Shown: positions 45,075 through 54,131, numbered from the stretch's first letter. The stretch is DNA of 64,000 bases from Caryophanales bacterium UBA5603 (GCA_002424815.1 DILB01000027.1:85538-149537); one strand, 5' to 3'. Program-made: numbers and translations. Notes: a model not told the origin generated them from the sequence alone.

Positions 45075-45407
45075 ATGTCAGAAATGCTTAAACGAGTTGC
45101 GAACGCAATTGATAATTTAAAACTAAAAGATATTGCAATCTATGATTTTCGTGGGTTTTCACCACTTTTCGATTATATGGTAATTGCCTCAGCGACATCT
45201 GAACGCCAAGTTCTTGCCGCAATCAACCATATTGGCCAAGCTGTTCCCGAAGTCAACTCAAAAATTGAAGGAGCTTCTGAAGGACGTTGGCTCTTATTTG
45301 ATCTAGGTGATATTATTGTCAACGTTATGCATACTGAAGAACGCGAATATTATCAACTTGACAAACTATTCATTCAACGGAATCGAATATTGCCTGAGGA
45401 TTTATAG
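45075..45407 (+). CDS. rsfS: Ribosomal silencing factor RsfS
   Basis: Binds ribosomal protein uL14 and blocks joining of ribosomal subunits during starvation. The 110-residue protein has the family segments DNLKLKDIAIYDFRG (about 14), FDYMVIASATSERQVLAA (about 34) and EGRWLLFDLGDIIVNVM (about 71). TTGGAGG lies directly upstream of the ATG at 45075. The longer frame from 45027 runs within yqeK and is not used. Confidence 0.95.
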   Translation: MSEMLKRVANAIDNLKLKDIAIYDFRGFSPLFDYMVIASATSERQVLAAINHIGQAVPEVNSKIEGASEGRWLLFDLGDIIVNVMHTEEREYYQLDKLFIQRNRILPEDL

Positions 45408-45409
45408 AC

Positions 45410-46096
45410 ATGGATTATGATATTTTAGCCAATTTTTATGATGCATTCGTTGATCAGGATGTCTATGACGAATATCTTATTCTTTTGGATAAATATACCT
45501 CGATTGGCAGTTTGCTTGATATTGGCTGTGGAACAGGTTCGCTTTCTGTTGAATTTTCGCGAAGAGGATATCAAGTAACAGCGACCGATTTATCAGAAGA
45601 AATGCTTCAAATCGCTCGATTTAGGGCTAAAGAATCTCAAATAGACATGGATTTTTATGTTTATGATATGCTTGACCCAATTGGATATCATTTTGATACT
45701 GTTGTTGCTTCTATGGATGTTTTGAATCATCTCACAGATTTAGAAGATGTACAGTTTGGACTAACTAACATTTATGAGGCTCTCAATCCGAATGGGGTTT
45801 TCCTATTTGATATTTTAAGCGCAGATTACATAGATGCCTTAGATGGTTATTCAGAAGATGATGAAGAATTTCATTTTCATTGGGAGTGTCATAAAGGTGA
45901 TAAGCCCCATAGTATTGTTCACTCAGTCACAATTCATCTTGATGATGAGGATCATTCCGTGCGCATATATGAAGAGACGCATGATTTAATGGCTTATCAA
46001 GAGATTATTAAATCTGTTGGGTTTACCATTGTTGAGATAAAGACCATGCCTGAGAGAACAATTTTTGTTGTTCAAAAAAACGAAAATAAAGAATAA
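45410..46096 (+). CDS. Class I SAM-dependent methyltransferase (YqeM)
   Basis: A 228-residue methyltransferase. SAM motif I is LLDIGCGTGSLSVEF (about residues 36-50), the acidic residue after strand 2 is in VTATDLSEEML (about 58), and the later VVASMDVLNHL (about 103) and FLFDIL strands follow. The methyl acceptor is unknown. Its place between rsfS and comEA matches Bacillus yqeM. It starts 2 bp after rsfS behind GAGGA. Confidence 0.9.
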   Translation: MDYDILANFYDAFVDQDVYDEYLILLDKYTSIGSLLDIGCGTGSLSVEFSRRGYQVTATDLSEEMLQIARFRAKESQIDMDFYVYDMLDPIGYHFDTVVASMDVLNHLTDLEDVQFGLTNIYEALNPNGVFLFDILSADYIDALDGYSEDDEEFHFHWECHKGDKPHSIVHSVTIHLDDEDHSVRIYEETHDLMAYQEIIKSVGFTIVEIKTMPERTIFVVQKNENKE

Positions 46097-46134
46097 AGTA
46101 CCGATAGCGTATTATCTTCATGAGGTGATTAAAA

Positions 46135-47157
46135 ATGCTTGCTTTCATGAAACGTTATTCGGGCTTTTTTTTATTGGTAATTGGAATTATTGGGATGGTC
46201 ATCCTAAATACAGTTAATTTAACAAAAAAAGATAATATTACTGCAATCACAACCATAAGAGAAGGAGAAATTAAAGGATATACTTCGTCCGTTAATTTTG
46301 TTTTTGTGGACGTAAAAGGAGCTGTCCGTTATCCAGCTGTCTACCGCGTTGCACCTAATGTTCGAATCGAAGGACTGATTGAGATGGCAGGAGGGGCGCT
46401 TGAGAACGCGGATTTATCAGAGATTAATCTAGCAAAAACAGTATATGATCAGATGGTTTTATATATCCCGTTTTCACAGACACTTCATCTCAATGATAAT
46501 CAAGTAACCGATATATATGTGGACATTAAAGGTGCGGTAAGATATCCTGGAGTCTATAAAGTGAAATCGACTTTTCGTGTATATGATGCCATTATGCATG
46601 CTGGAGGTTTTGCATCAAATGCAAATACTTCAGAAATGAATCTATCACAATATGTTAGTGACCAGATGATTATAGAAGTGCCTTTCAAGAAAAATACAGA
46701 GTCTTCTATAACGACGGTTGTAAACTATATTTATGTTGAAATCAAAGGGGAAGTTATCCGACCGGGGCTCTACCGAGTTGACTCATCATGGTTGATTAAA
46801 GACGTCATTAATCTGGCAGGTGGAGTCAAATTGGGGGCAGATTTATCTAAAATTAATCTCAATCAAGGCATTGTCAACCAAATGCAAATTTTAATTCCAG
46901 TCATCTTACCAACGCAACCAGTTCCACCCAGTTCAACGAATACAAATGACACAGTGCCTTCCAACACCAAAATTAATATTAATACTGCAACCATAGACCA
47001 ATTGGATACTCTAAAAGGAATCGGATATGTATTAGCGCAGCGAATCATTGACTATCGAGCGGAGTATGGCTATTTTGAGTCAATCGAAGATATCATGAAA
47101 GTTTCTGGAATTAAAGATAGTATCTATGATCAAATTAAAAACGATATTACTGTCTGA
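46135..47157 (+). CDS. comEA: Competence protein ComEA with three SLBB domains
   Basis: Membrane-anchored DNA receptor for natural transformation. An N-terminal helix (about residues 9-27) is followed by three tandem SLBB domains at about 53-113, 125-184 and 196-256. Each opens with a V-D/E-x-K-G-x-V-x-x-P-x-x-Y pattern and ends in an I-P or V-P strand. A Pro/Thr-rich linker and a C-terminal double helix-hairpin-helix (ININTATIDQLDTLKGIG, about 280-297) bind DNA. Typical ComEA has one SLBB-like domain, so the stalk is extended. The end overlaps comEC by 32 bp. Confidence 0.92.
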   Translation: MLAFMKRYSGFFLLVIGIIGMVILNTVNLTKKDNITAITTIREGEIKGYTSSVNFVFVDVKGAVRYPAVYRVAPNVRIEGLIEMAGGALENADLSEINLAKTVYDQMVLYIPFSQTLHLNDNQVTDIYVDIKGAVRYPGVYKVKSTFRVYDAIMHAGGFASNANTSEMNLSQYVSDQMIIEVPFKKNTESSITTVVNYIYVEIKGEVIRPGLYRVDSSWLIKDVINLAGGVKLGADLSKINLNQGIVNQMQILIPVILPTQPVPPSSTNTNDTVPSNTKININTATIDQLDTLKGIGYVLAQRIIDYRAEYGYFESIEDIMKVSGIKDSIYDQIKNDITV

Positions 47158-49279
47158 AGCTGGATACTATATCCATGTAGGGATTTATCTGACTTTGGTA
47201 TTATTTGCATGTCAATATTTTATTGCGATTCCGCTTTTATTCGCCGAATGTTTATTTCTATGGAAAAAACATCGGCGATTATTTTATCTAGCATTTAATA
47301 TGGGTATTTTTGTGGTTTTACTTTTGCTTTTTCAATCAAATAGAACACCTGATCAGTTGCAGTCATCATCATCTGGAATTGTGACTGACGTTGATAGTCG
47401 TAGATTAACGATTAAGTGTCAGGAAAAACGATGGTACGTTTATATTGATTCTGAAGTTCTAATTTTACCAGGAGATGTCATAGAATTCTCGGGGAAGATG
47501 ATTGAATCCAATGATTATCAAATTCCACATGTTTTCAATTATCAAAAATATCTCAAAAGCATCAACATAGAAGGAGCTTATTTTGCTACAGAAATTGTCG
47601 TAGTGAATTCTCAATTTCATATCAATCAAATGAAATTATCCATTAAAAACTATATTTCTAGAGTATTCACTTCTGAGGTAGCGGCTATTATGATTTTATT
47701 ATTAATGGGAGATGACTCTTTGATTGAAAGTGCACCACTTAGAAACATAACGGATTTAGGAATTACACATCTTTTTGCTATATCAGGTATGCATGTTGGA
47801 CTAATTGTGGCAATGTTAAGCGGATTATTGAAAAAATTCCATTTAAGAATTGAGACAATACATATTATCTCGATTATAGTTTTAATCATATATTGTTTTT
47901 TGACAGGGTTTTCAATATCAATGATTCGTGCATCGCTCTTAATGATTTTGGTATTTCTCAAAGATAATAAAACTTCGTTGTTTTCTAAACTTGATTTGAT
48001 GACATTTATTTTTATTGGCTTCATCTTTTATAATCCAAATATTATTTTTAATGTCGGTTTTCAACTATCTTTTCTGATTTCATTTGCTATTATGCTGGGA
48101 GAACAATATATTAATTCAGAGTGGCAAATATTAAAGATACTCAAACTTACGACTTTAGCAACGCTTTTTAGTTTGCCCGTTATCCTAGAAATGAGTGGCA
48201 AAATAAGTTTATGGGTTATACCTTTAAGTGTTTTTTTTACTCTATTCGTTTCAATCATAATTCTTCCAGGCATGTTCTTAACATTATTTATTCCTTTCTT
48301 TGAACCTTTATTTGGATATATTGTTCGATTGTTTTTCTTTGCAATACAAGAATTATCGAAATATAATATTATGATAAAATTTAATTGGGATGGTGCTTTT
48401 TTTAAGATGGCATATTGGATGATTCTATTGCTTTTCTTCATTAAAAGTATAACTTTTACGAGAATTGTTGTAACAGTACTATCATTTTTCGCTTTAATAT
48501 TAGTGCAATATACTTTTTATCATTTTCCTCATATAACAAAAATTTCTGTTTTAGATGTTGGTCAAGGCGATGCAATCCATCTTCATGATCGAGACTGTGA
48601 TATATTGATTGATACTGGGCCGCCTGATTCATTTGACCGCTTAATATCTTATTTTAATAAATCAAATATTCATAATCTTGATGCAGTATTTATTACCCAT
48701 GAACATGGTGATCACCAAGGTGAATTGAATGATCTTATCAATCAAATGAATGTTAAAAATTTGTTTACGACAAGACAGAAAATATATAACAACCAGTTTA
48801 AGAGTATTGTTCCATATACCGGTGAAACGTGGTCTTGTGGAGAATTTGAAATGTTCTTTGTTCATGTATCACATCATGAAGTAAATGAAAATAACAATTC
48901 TATGGTTATAACAGTTCATTTTGATGAAAATGTATGGTTATTTACTGGAGATATCGAAAGAAAAATCGAAGATAGTATTGACGAAGAGATTCTTGCGACA
49001 GTTGATGTCATCAAAGTTGCACATCACGGTTCATCGACATCATCAACTCAGGAATTTACTGAACGGATGAACCCTGAATACGCCATTATATCAGTAGGGA
49101 AATATAATCGTTATGGACACCCTGACCCATCCGTTGTAAAACGATGGATTGATCGAGAATCCATTGTACTGAAAACATCAGATAACGGGAGTATCCATTT
49201 TATATATTATCCATTTCGAAAAGAACCGATGATATGGTTTTCTGACCCAAAAAGGCCATATTTTAGTTACTTGAAATGA
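47126..49279 (+). CDS. comEC: DNA internalisation protein ComEC/Rec2
   Basis: Membrane channel that passes single-stranded DNA into the cell in transformation. The 717-residue protein has N-terminal helices, an OB-like segment (about 85-160) and the competence domain with ITHLFAISGMHVGLI (about 212). It ends with a metallo-beta-lactamase-like domain (DVGQGDAIHL, then FITHEHGDHQGEL, about 525, and KVAHHGSSTS, about 630) that may degrade the second strand. It is full length with no frame break, so the uptake route may be working. The start overlaps comEA and has a weak ribosome site. Confidence 0.95.
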   Translation: MIKLKTILLSEAGYYIHVGIYLTLVLFACQYFIAIPLLFAECLFLWKKHRRLFYLAFNMGIFVVLLLLFQSNRTPDQLQSSSSGIVTDVDSRRLTIKCQEKRWYVYIDSEVLILPGDVIEFSGKMIESNDYQIPHVFNYQKYLKSINIEGAYFATEIVVVNSQFHINQMKLSIKNYISRVFTSEVAAIMILLLMGDDSLIESAPLRNITDLGITHLFAISGMHVGLIVAMLSGLLKKFHLRIETIHIISIIVLIIYCFLTGFSISMIRASLLMILVFLKDNKTSLFSKLDLMTFIFIGFIFYNPNIIFNVGFQLSFLISFAIMLGEQYINSEWQILKILKLTTLATLFSLPVILEMSGKISLWVIPLSVFFTLFVSIIILPGMFLTLFIPFFEPLFGYIVRLFFFAIQELSKYNIMIKFNWDGAFFKMAYWMILLLFFIKSITFTRIVVTVLSFFALILVQYTFYHFPHITKISVLDVGQGDAIHLHDRDCDILIDTGPPDSFDRLISYFNKSNIHNLDAVFITHEHGDHQGELNDLINQMNVKNLFTTRQKIYNNQFKSIVPYTGETWSCGEFEMFFVHVSHHEVNENNNSMVITVHFDENVWLFTGDIERKIEDSIDEEILATVDVIKVAHHGSSTSSTQEFTERMNPEYAIISVGKYNRYGHPDPSVVKRWIDRESIVLKTSDNGSIHFIYYPFRKEPMIWFSDPKRPYFSYLK

Positions 49280-49344
49280 TGAAATCTCTGAAATTGAAAC
49301 TGTCAAATAACACATGAATATGTTATAATTGATTTGGTGATTTT

Positions 49345-50316
49345 ATGAACGGCAACCTTTATCTCTATTATGGAGAAAATCAACATTTAATAAAATTGAA
49401 GACTGAAAAATTATTTGAAGACAAAAAAATCGACACAATGGATGTCGAATATTTTGATTTAGATGAATTTTCCTTGACCGATGCGGTCAATGCCGCGATG
49501 ACAATTCCGTTCCTAAGTGAGTCAAAAGGCGTCATCTTTGGTAATTCATCATTTTTAACTTCGAATGCAAAAAACGATCAAGAAAATGAAATGCAAATAA
49601 AATATTTATCTGCGTACCTTACGAACCCCAATCCAACAACTGTTCTAGTCATACAAGCGCCCTATGACAAGCTTGATCAGAAAAAAGCGATTACACGAGA
49701 AGTGCAATCCTATTGTATCGTTGAAGAATGTGGTGCTCCAAAGAAAGAAGATCACTATAATTTTATACGACATCGGTTAGAAAAAGAAGGAATGGCAATT
49801 GATCCGAATGCATTGGAAGAATTCATTAATCGAGTCAGTGAAGATGACTATATGCTTAACAACGAACTTGAAAAACTTGTTTTATATGCGATGGGAAAAA
49901 AACATATCAATTTAAATATTGTACGAGAAATCACCATTAAAAATCTAGAAAACAAAATATATACATTAGTCAATGCAGTTGTTCAAAAAGATCAATGGAG
50001 TATTGCAAATATTTATCAAGACTTGATGCGAGTTAACACTGAACCCACTTCAATAGTTACTATGCTGGCCTTCAAATTTCAAGAAATTTTATATACACAG
50101 TCACTGCTGAAAATGAAAATGAAACAAGAAGATATAATGAAATACTTCAACGCGACTAAAGGTAGAACTTATTATATTATTAAAAACGCCAATGATATCC
50201 CTGAAAATCAATTAATGTTGTATTTAACAGAATTAGAAGAACTTGATTATAAAATTAAAAGTGGACAAATTGATAAAAAAATAGGTCTGGAATTGTTCTT
50301 ATTTCGACAAAATTAA
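49345..50316 (+). CDS. holA: DNA polymerase III delta subunit
   Basis: Clamp-loader subunit that opens the beta clamp. The 323-residue protein has the three-domain delta layout: LYLYYGENQHLIK at the start, the SESKGVIF and TVLVIQAPYDKLDQKK strands, and helices with ISEDDYMLNNELEKL-like sequence (VSEDDYMLNNELEKLVLY, about 170) and KIGLELFLF at the end. Delta lacks a working P-loop, as here. Position between comEC and rpsT matches Bacillus. GGTG ribosome site precedes the ATG. Confidence 0.93.
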   Translation: MNGNLYLYYGENQHLIKLKTEKLFEDKKIDTMDVEYFDLDEFSLTDAVNAAMTIPFLSESKGVIFGNSSFLTSNAKNDQENEMQIKYLSAYLTNPNPTTVLVIQAPYDKLDQKKAITREVQSYCIVEECGAPKKEDHYNFIRHRLEKEGMAIDPNALEEFINRVSEDDYMLNNELEKLVLYAMGKKHINLNIVREITIKNLENKIYTLVNAVVQKDQWSIANIYQDLMRVNTEPTSIVTMLAFKFQEILYTQSLLKMKMKQEDIMKYFNATKGRTYYIIKNANDIPENQLMLYLTELEELDYKIKSGQIDKKIGLELFLFRQN

Positions 50317-50326
50317 TAGAGTAAAC

Positions 50327-50352
50327 AAAAAAAAGCCAGTTGGCTTTTTTTA
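50327..50352. terminator. Bidirectional terminator, holA / rpsT
   Basis: A-run, GCC-AGTT-GGC and T-run: AAAAGCCA pairs with TGGCTTTT. The symmetric tails serve both convergent genes. Confidence 0.85.
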
Positions 50353-50613
50353 ATTGATTTTATTAACTTTGAGAGACAGGCGCGATTTTTGGTTGGCGAC
50401 ATAGTTTTTGTGATGGACGCCTTTAGAAATTGACTTGTCCAATTTTTTGAAAGCAACGCTCAAAGCTTCGATTGCAGCTTCTTTATTATTTCCGTTAACA
50501 GCTGTTTCAACGTTCTTAATAGCGGTCTTCAAAGATGATTTGAAAGATGAATTTGCTTCACGTCTCTTCTCATTTGTAATGTTCCGTTTGATTGACGACT
50601 TAATATTTGCCAT
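50350..50613 (-). CDS. rpsT: Ribosomal protein bS20
   Basis: Small-subunit protein that binds 16S rRNA. The 87-residue, Lys- and Arg-rich helical protein opens with ANIKSSIKRNITNEKRR, and the conserved LDKSISKGVHHKNYVANQKSRL is spread over residues 57-78. A GGAGGTG ribosome site and own promoter precede it. It is convergent with holA, whereas the cluster is otherwise Bacillus-like. Confidence 0.96.
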   Translation of the reverse strand: MANIKSSIKRNITNEKRREANSSFKSSLKTAIKNVETAVNGNNKEAAIEALSVAFKKLDKSISKGVHHKNYVANQKSRLSLKVNKIN

Positions 50614-50643
50614 TTTGTCACCTCCATCGATATAAGCGGTAAT

Positions 50644-50672
50644 ATTGTATCAAATTTAGCATTAAAAAGCAA
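50644..50672 (-). promoter_or_regulatory. Promoter of rpsT
   Basis: On the minus strand, TTGCTT and TACAAT are spaced by 17 bp, about 30 bp before the rpsT ATG. Confidence 0.72.
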
Positions 50673-51159
50673 GATTCATATTCAATTATTTTTTTTACAC
50701 AGTTTATTTAATTATTCATATCGTTTTTAACCTAAATTTGCGCTCATTCTCGCTTTTTTATATGATATAATATTGTTATATTAATTAAAATATATAAAAA
50801 TTCTAAAACTATCTATTTCATATTAATTAATCTTGAATATAGGAATCAAATATAAACTGTATTTTCATATTTATTACAATGATTTGAGCAAGTAAAATTT
50901 TGGATTAGTCTTGTTTTTATAAATAGTAGACTATGAAATAATCTCGAATCATGTTCATCGATTTGTCGCAAATGCGAATGACAAATACACAAAAATATCG
51001 TATTATATTTAGTATGCAATATATTTAATAACTGTATTTTCACTTTTTTTATTGATTTAATATAATATTCAATTCATAGAATTTCTTAATCTAAATGAAT
51101 TAATCACAGCTTTTTTCTCATAAATGTATCATGAAAATTGCATAATTAGGAGTGATTTT
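50673..51159. other. Long AT-rich intergenic region upstream of the GH65 gene
   Basis: This is the only stretch above 300 bp without a gene. It is very AT-rich. It holds a 13-bp direct repeat (AACTGTATTTTCA at 50855-50867 and 51030-51042) and an inverted repeat at 50961-50986. A TATAAT at 51061-51066 is a likely -10 for GH65, without a convincing -35. An open frame on the minus strand (50846-51043) has no ribosome site or family look and is not called. No RNA gene was recognised. Confidence 0.6.
50961..50986. promoter_or_regulatory. Inverted repeat upstream of the GH65 operon
   Basis: ATTTGTC (50961-50967) and GACAAAT (50980-50986) are perfect 7-bp arms around twelve bases that include TCGC/GCGA pairing options. 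It could be a regulator site or a small hairpin about 75 bp before the -10 of GH65. No cognate regulator is adjacent. Confidence 0.4.
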
Positions 51160-53349
51160 ATGTACAAAATCGAATCTAAATCTTATCTGCCTGCGGATGT
51201 CATCAAAAATGGTAATCAATTTCTTATCGCCAATGGTTATATGGGCTATCGAGGGACATTAGAGGAATATACTAAAGATGAGATGGTGGGTTTGAATCTT
51301 GCAGGAATTTACAATCAGCCCCCGCGTCAATTGGATCCATGGCGTGAATCGGTGAATGTCTATAATCCACTATATACTTTCATTAAAATTAGTGGTAGAT
51401 TACTTCACCCAACATATATACCGCCTCTATCGCATGTTCAAATTCTCGATATGTATAAAGGTTTACACTATCGTCGCACAGTATATAACATCGATTCAGC
51501 TGAAGTTTCAGTTCAATCAGAACGTTTTGTATCGCAAATTGACAAAGATATTATATGCATGAAATATCAGTTTATGGCAACCGATGATATCGAAATGGAA
51601 CTATATACTGGGATTGATACTTCCATTTTTGATTTGAATGGGCCTCATCTTGAAAGATATCATTTCATGGAATCTTCAGGAATTTTTACTGCGGATGCCA
51701 ACACTACAGAAAATCGAATTCCTGTATGCGTTTCTGAAGGAATTACTTTTGATATTGGGACTGAAACGAAAGCTTTACTTTACAATAACCAACCGATGCA
51801 CTGGGTTCATTTTCGTGCAATACCTAACAAGATTTACACCTTATATAAATATGCATCTGTACAACATACTAAAGCCAATTCTGTCGCTGAATCTATTGCC
51901 TCTGTCAAACGTGCGATGACTAAAACCTATAAGGTATTACTTGAAGAAAATTGCGCTTTTTGGGAACAACATTGGAAACTAGCAGATATTGAATTAAAAG
52001 GCGATGACGCAGCACAACTTGGAATTCGCAATTGTATTTATCATTTAATTAGCAGTCGCCCTTACGCAGATCATCAATCAATTTCCACACGAGGGCTTTC
52101 GGGTCAAGGTTGTAAAGGATCGATTTGTTGGGATACGGATATCTTCATGTTACCATTTTTCCTTAATACAGATCCTGAATCAGCCAGAAAAATCGTGATG
52201 TATCGAGCTTTGACTCTCGAAGGTGCCAAACGAAAAGCCTCAAAATATGGTTATACAGGTGCTTTTTTTGCTTGGGAAAGTCAAGACTCGGGCGATGAAG
52301 CTTGTTCTGATTATAATATTACCGACGCTTTGACAAAAGCGCCAATAAGAACCTATTTCAATCAGAAACAAATACATATCAGTGCTGACGTAGTCTTTGC
52401 ATTTGATCAGTATATTGAAACAACCGGTGATCTCACAGTTTTAGAAGATGGAGGTTTAGAAACGGTCATAGAATGTGCGCGTTTCTACCAATCATTTGTG
52501 ACTTGGAAACCGGATCAAAAGATTTTTGTATGTAATGACGTTATTGGACCAGATGAATATCATGAAGGAGTCAATAACAATGCTTTCACCAATCACATGA
52601 TTATGAACACTTTTAAGGTCATGTTTAAATTCATCAAAATGATGCGTGAATACAATTCTGAATTTGTTAGGGGATTGATTGCACGTAAAGGCTATACTGA
52701 AGAAATAACTAAAATGCATGTGATTGAAAGAGAATTGTTACAACAATTACCTGACAAAAGAGGCATTATTGAACAATTTGATGGTTATCACGATTTAGAA
52801 GAAGTATCTTTAGACAATATGGTATCTAGAATTGATAATCCAAGCGAATATCTTGGTGGTAAATATGGAAAAGCGACGCCCACTAAAATAATTAAAAAAG
52901 CAGATGTTATTGCTATGATGGCATTATTTCCTGATGAATTTAGCAAACGCGTTAAATTGGCTAATTGGGACTATTATGAACCAAAAGCCGAACGAGGATC
53001 TTCACTTTCTGATGCTTTTCATGCTATTGTTGGTTCAGAAATAGGAAAATCTGATGAGGCTTATGATTATTTTATGCATAGTGTGACTGTTGATATAACT
53101 GGGAAAGAAAAAAATTATAATGGCAGTATTTACGTTGGAGGGACCCATCCAGGCGCAAGTGGTGGATCTTATATGGCACTGATCTACGGGTTTGCAGGTT
53201 TAAAGCGCGAAGGACTTTATTTGAAAGCTGAAACAAGATTGCCCAAAAACATTAGTGAGTTGCGTTTCAAATGTCTGCATCGTGGTAAAATTGCTCAAGT
53301 ATTAGTCAGAGCTAACGGTGCGAAAGTTACATGGGAGAAAAAAACATGA
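51160..53349 (+). CDS. GH65 family disaccharide phosphorylase
   Basis: Inverting phosphorylase that splits an alpha-linked glucose disaccharide (maltose, trehalose, kojibiose or nigerose) with phosphate, giving beta-glucose 1-phosphate plus glucose. The 729-residue protein has the N-terminal NGYMGYRGTLEEYT segment, the (alpha/alpha)6 barrel with CWDTDIFMLPFF (about 326), and the general-acid Glu in GPDEYHEGVNNNAFTN (about 464). The C-terminal barrel end has the phosphate-loop region GGTHPGASGGSY (about 663). Specificity cannot be read by eye. pgmB overlaps its end, completing conversion to glucose 6-phosphate. The ATG at 51160 follows AGGAG. Confidence 0.93.
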   Translation: MYKIESKSYLPADVIKNGNQFLIANGYMGYRGTLEEYTKDEMVGLNLAGIYNQPPRQLDPWRESVNVYNPLYTFIKISGRLLHPTYIPPLSHVQILDMYKGLHYRRTVYNIDSAEVSVQSERFVSQIDKDIICMKYQFMATDDIEMELYTGIDTSIFDLNGPHLERYHFMESSGIFTADANTTENRIPVCVSEGITFDIGTETKALLYNNQPMHWVHFRAIPNKIYTLYKYASVQHTKANSVAESIASVKRAMTKTYKVLLEENCAFWEQHWKLADIELKGDDAAQLGIRNCIYHLISSRPYADHQSISTRGLSGQGCKGSICWDTDIFMLPFFLNTDPESARKIVMYRALTLEGAKRKASKYGYTGAFFAWESQDSGDEACSDYNITDALTKAPIRTYFNQKQIHISADVVFAFDQYIETTGDLTVLEDGGLETVIECARFYQSFVTWKPDQKIFVCNDVIGPDEYHEGVNNNAFTNHMIMNTFKVMFKFIKMMREYNSEFVRGLIARKGYTEEITKMHVIERELLQQLPDKRGIIEQFDGYHDLEEVSLDNMVSRIDNPSEYLGGKYGKATPTKIIKKADVIAMMALFPDEFSKRVKLANWDYYEPKAERGSSLSDAFHAIVGSEIGKSDEAYDYFMHSVTVDITGKEKNYNGSIYVGGTHPGASGGSYMALIYGFAGLKREGLYLKAETRLPKNISELRFKCLHRGKIAQVLVRANGAKVTWEKKT

Positions 53350-53978
53350 TTAAAGCTATTATTTTTGATTTAGACGGTGTTATTGTTTCAACGGATGGTC
53401 TCCATTATCTTGCATGGAAATATGTGGCTGATCAAGAACATATTTATTTTGATGAGTCCATTAACAATCGTCTAAGAGGTGTTTCAAGAATGGAATCTCT
53501 AGATATTATTTTAGAACGCTCAAATCGTGAATACTCTGAATTAGAGAAAATCAATCTTGCCAGACAAAAAAATGACTATTACGTTGACTTGCTTTCATCG
53601 CTTTCACCTGTAAATATTCTGGATGGTGTTCATGAAGTTATAACATTAATAAAGCGAAAAGGAATCCCAGCAGCGATAGGATCTTCCTCTAAAAACGCAA
53701 AACGTATCTTAAGTCAGATTGGCCTTCTTGATGCTTTTGATGTCATAGTCGATGGTAATGACATCTCGAGAAGCAAACCTGATCCTGAAGTTTTTTTGCT
53801 TGCGGCAAAACGTTTAAATATTGATCCAAAACATTGCCTTGTCGTTGAAGATGCAATTGCAGGTATTCAAGCGGCTGTCACTGCAGGAATGATGACATTT
53901 GCAGTGGGAGATGCACAAAGAAGTGCTCAAGCAACGTATCGCGGCGAAGCTGTTTCAGATATAATAACGCTCTTTTAG
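53346..53978 (+). CDS. pgmB: Beta-phosphoglucomutase
   Basis: Converts beta-glucose 1-phosphate from the GH65 phosphorylase to glucose 6-phosphate. The 210-residue HAD protein has the nucleophile and acid Asp in FDLDGVIVSTDGLHYLAWK (about residues 7-25), the GSSSKNA Ser motif (about 112), SKPDPEVFL with the Lys (about 141) and VEDAIAGIQAA with the metal acids (about 165). The R-G-V-S-R cap segment typical of beta-PGM is at about 44. The start overlaps the GH65 stop by 4 bp. Confidence 0.95.
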   Translation: MIKAIIFDLDGVIVSTDGLHYLAWKYVADQEHIYFDESINNRLRGVSRMESLDIILERSNREYSELEKINLARQKNDYYVDLLSSLSPVNILDGVHEVITLIKRKGIPAAIGSSSKNAKRILSQIGLLDAFDVIVDGNDISRSKPDPEVFLLAAKRLNIDPKHCLVVEDAIAGIQAAVTAGMMTFAVGDAQRSAQATYRGEAVSDIITLF

Positions 53979-53999
53979 CGGCATTTTGCCGCTTTTTTT
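53977..53999 (+). terminator. Terminator of the GH65-pgmB operon
   Basis: AGCGGCA and TGCCGCT form a perfect stem around a three-base loop, followed by seven Ts; the stem starts at the pgmB stop. Confidence 0.93.
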
Positions 54000-54018
54000 A
54001 TTGCGTGCGTTTTCATGC

Positions 54019-54047
54019 TTGACACGTGAAGGTATTGAGTATATGAT
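54019..54047 (+). promoter_or_regulatory. Strong sigma-A-type promoter P1 of the LiaI-like gene
   Basis: Consensus TTGACA, a 17-bp spacer and TATGAT. It would give a leader of about 100 nt before the ATG at 54152. Confidence 0.82.
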
Positions 54048-54102
54048 TAGAACGTCTTTAATTACCACCAAGTTTTTATAAGACTATCTTAGAGCCAGCT
54101 GT

Positions 54103-54131
54103 TTGACAAAATTCGCTTTTTTTATTAAAAT
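54103..54131 (+). promoter_or_regulatory. Second promoter P2 of the LiaI-like gene
   Basis: TTGACA, 17 bp and TAAAAT, ending about 20 bp before the start codon. Initiation here would leave a very short leader that begins near the ribosome site. Confidence 0.65.

Noticed and set aside
47650..48441. Two open frames of about 125 codons on the minus strand
   Set aside because: Both are opposite hydrophobic comEC sequence, where long antisense frames are expected by composition.
50855..51042. Segment between 13-bp direct repeats considered as a small mobile element
   Set aside because: No terminal inverted repeats or transposase fragment are visible, and 13 bp is an unusual target duplication length.
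50846..51043. 65-codon open frame in the GH65 upstream region, minus strand
   Set aside because: GTG start without a ribosome site in very AT-rich DNA, and no recognisable pattern.
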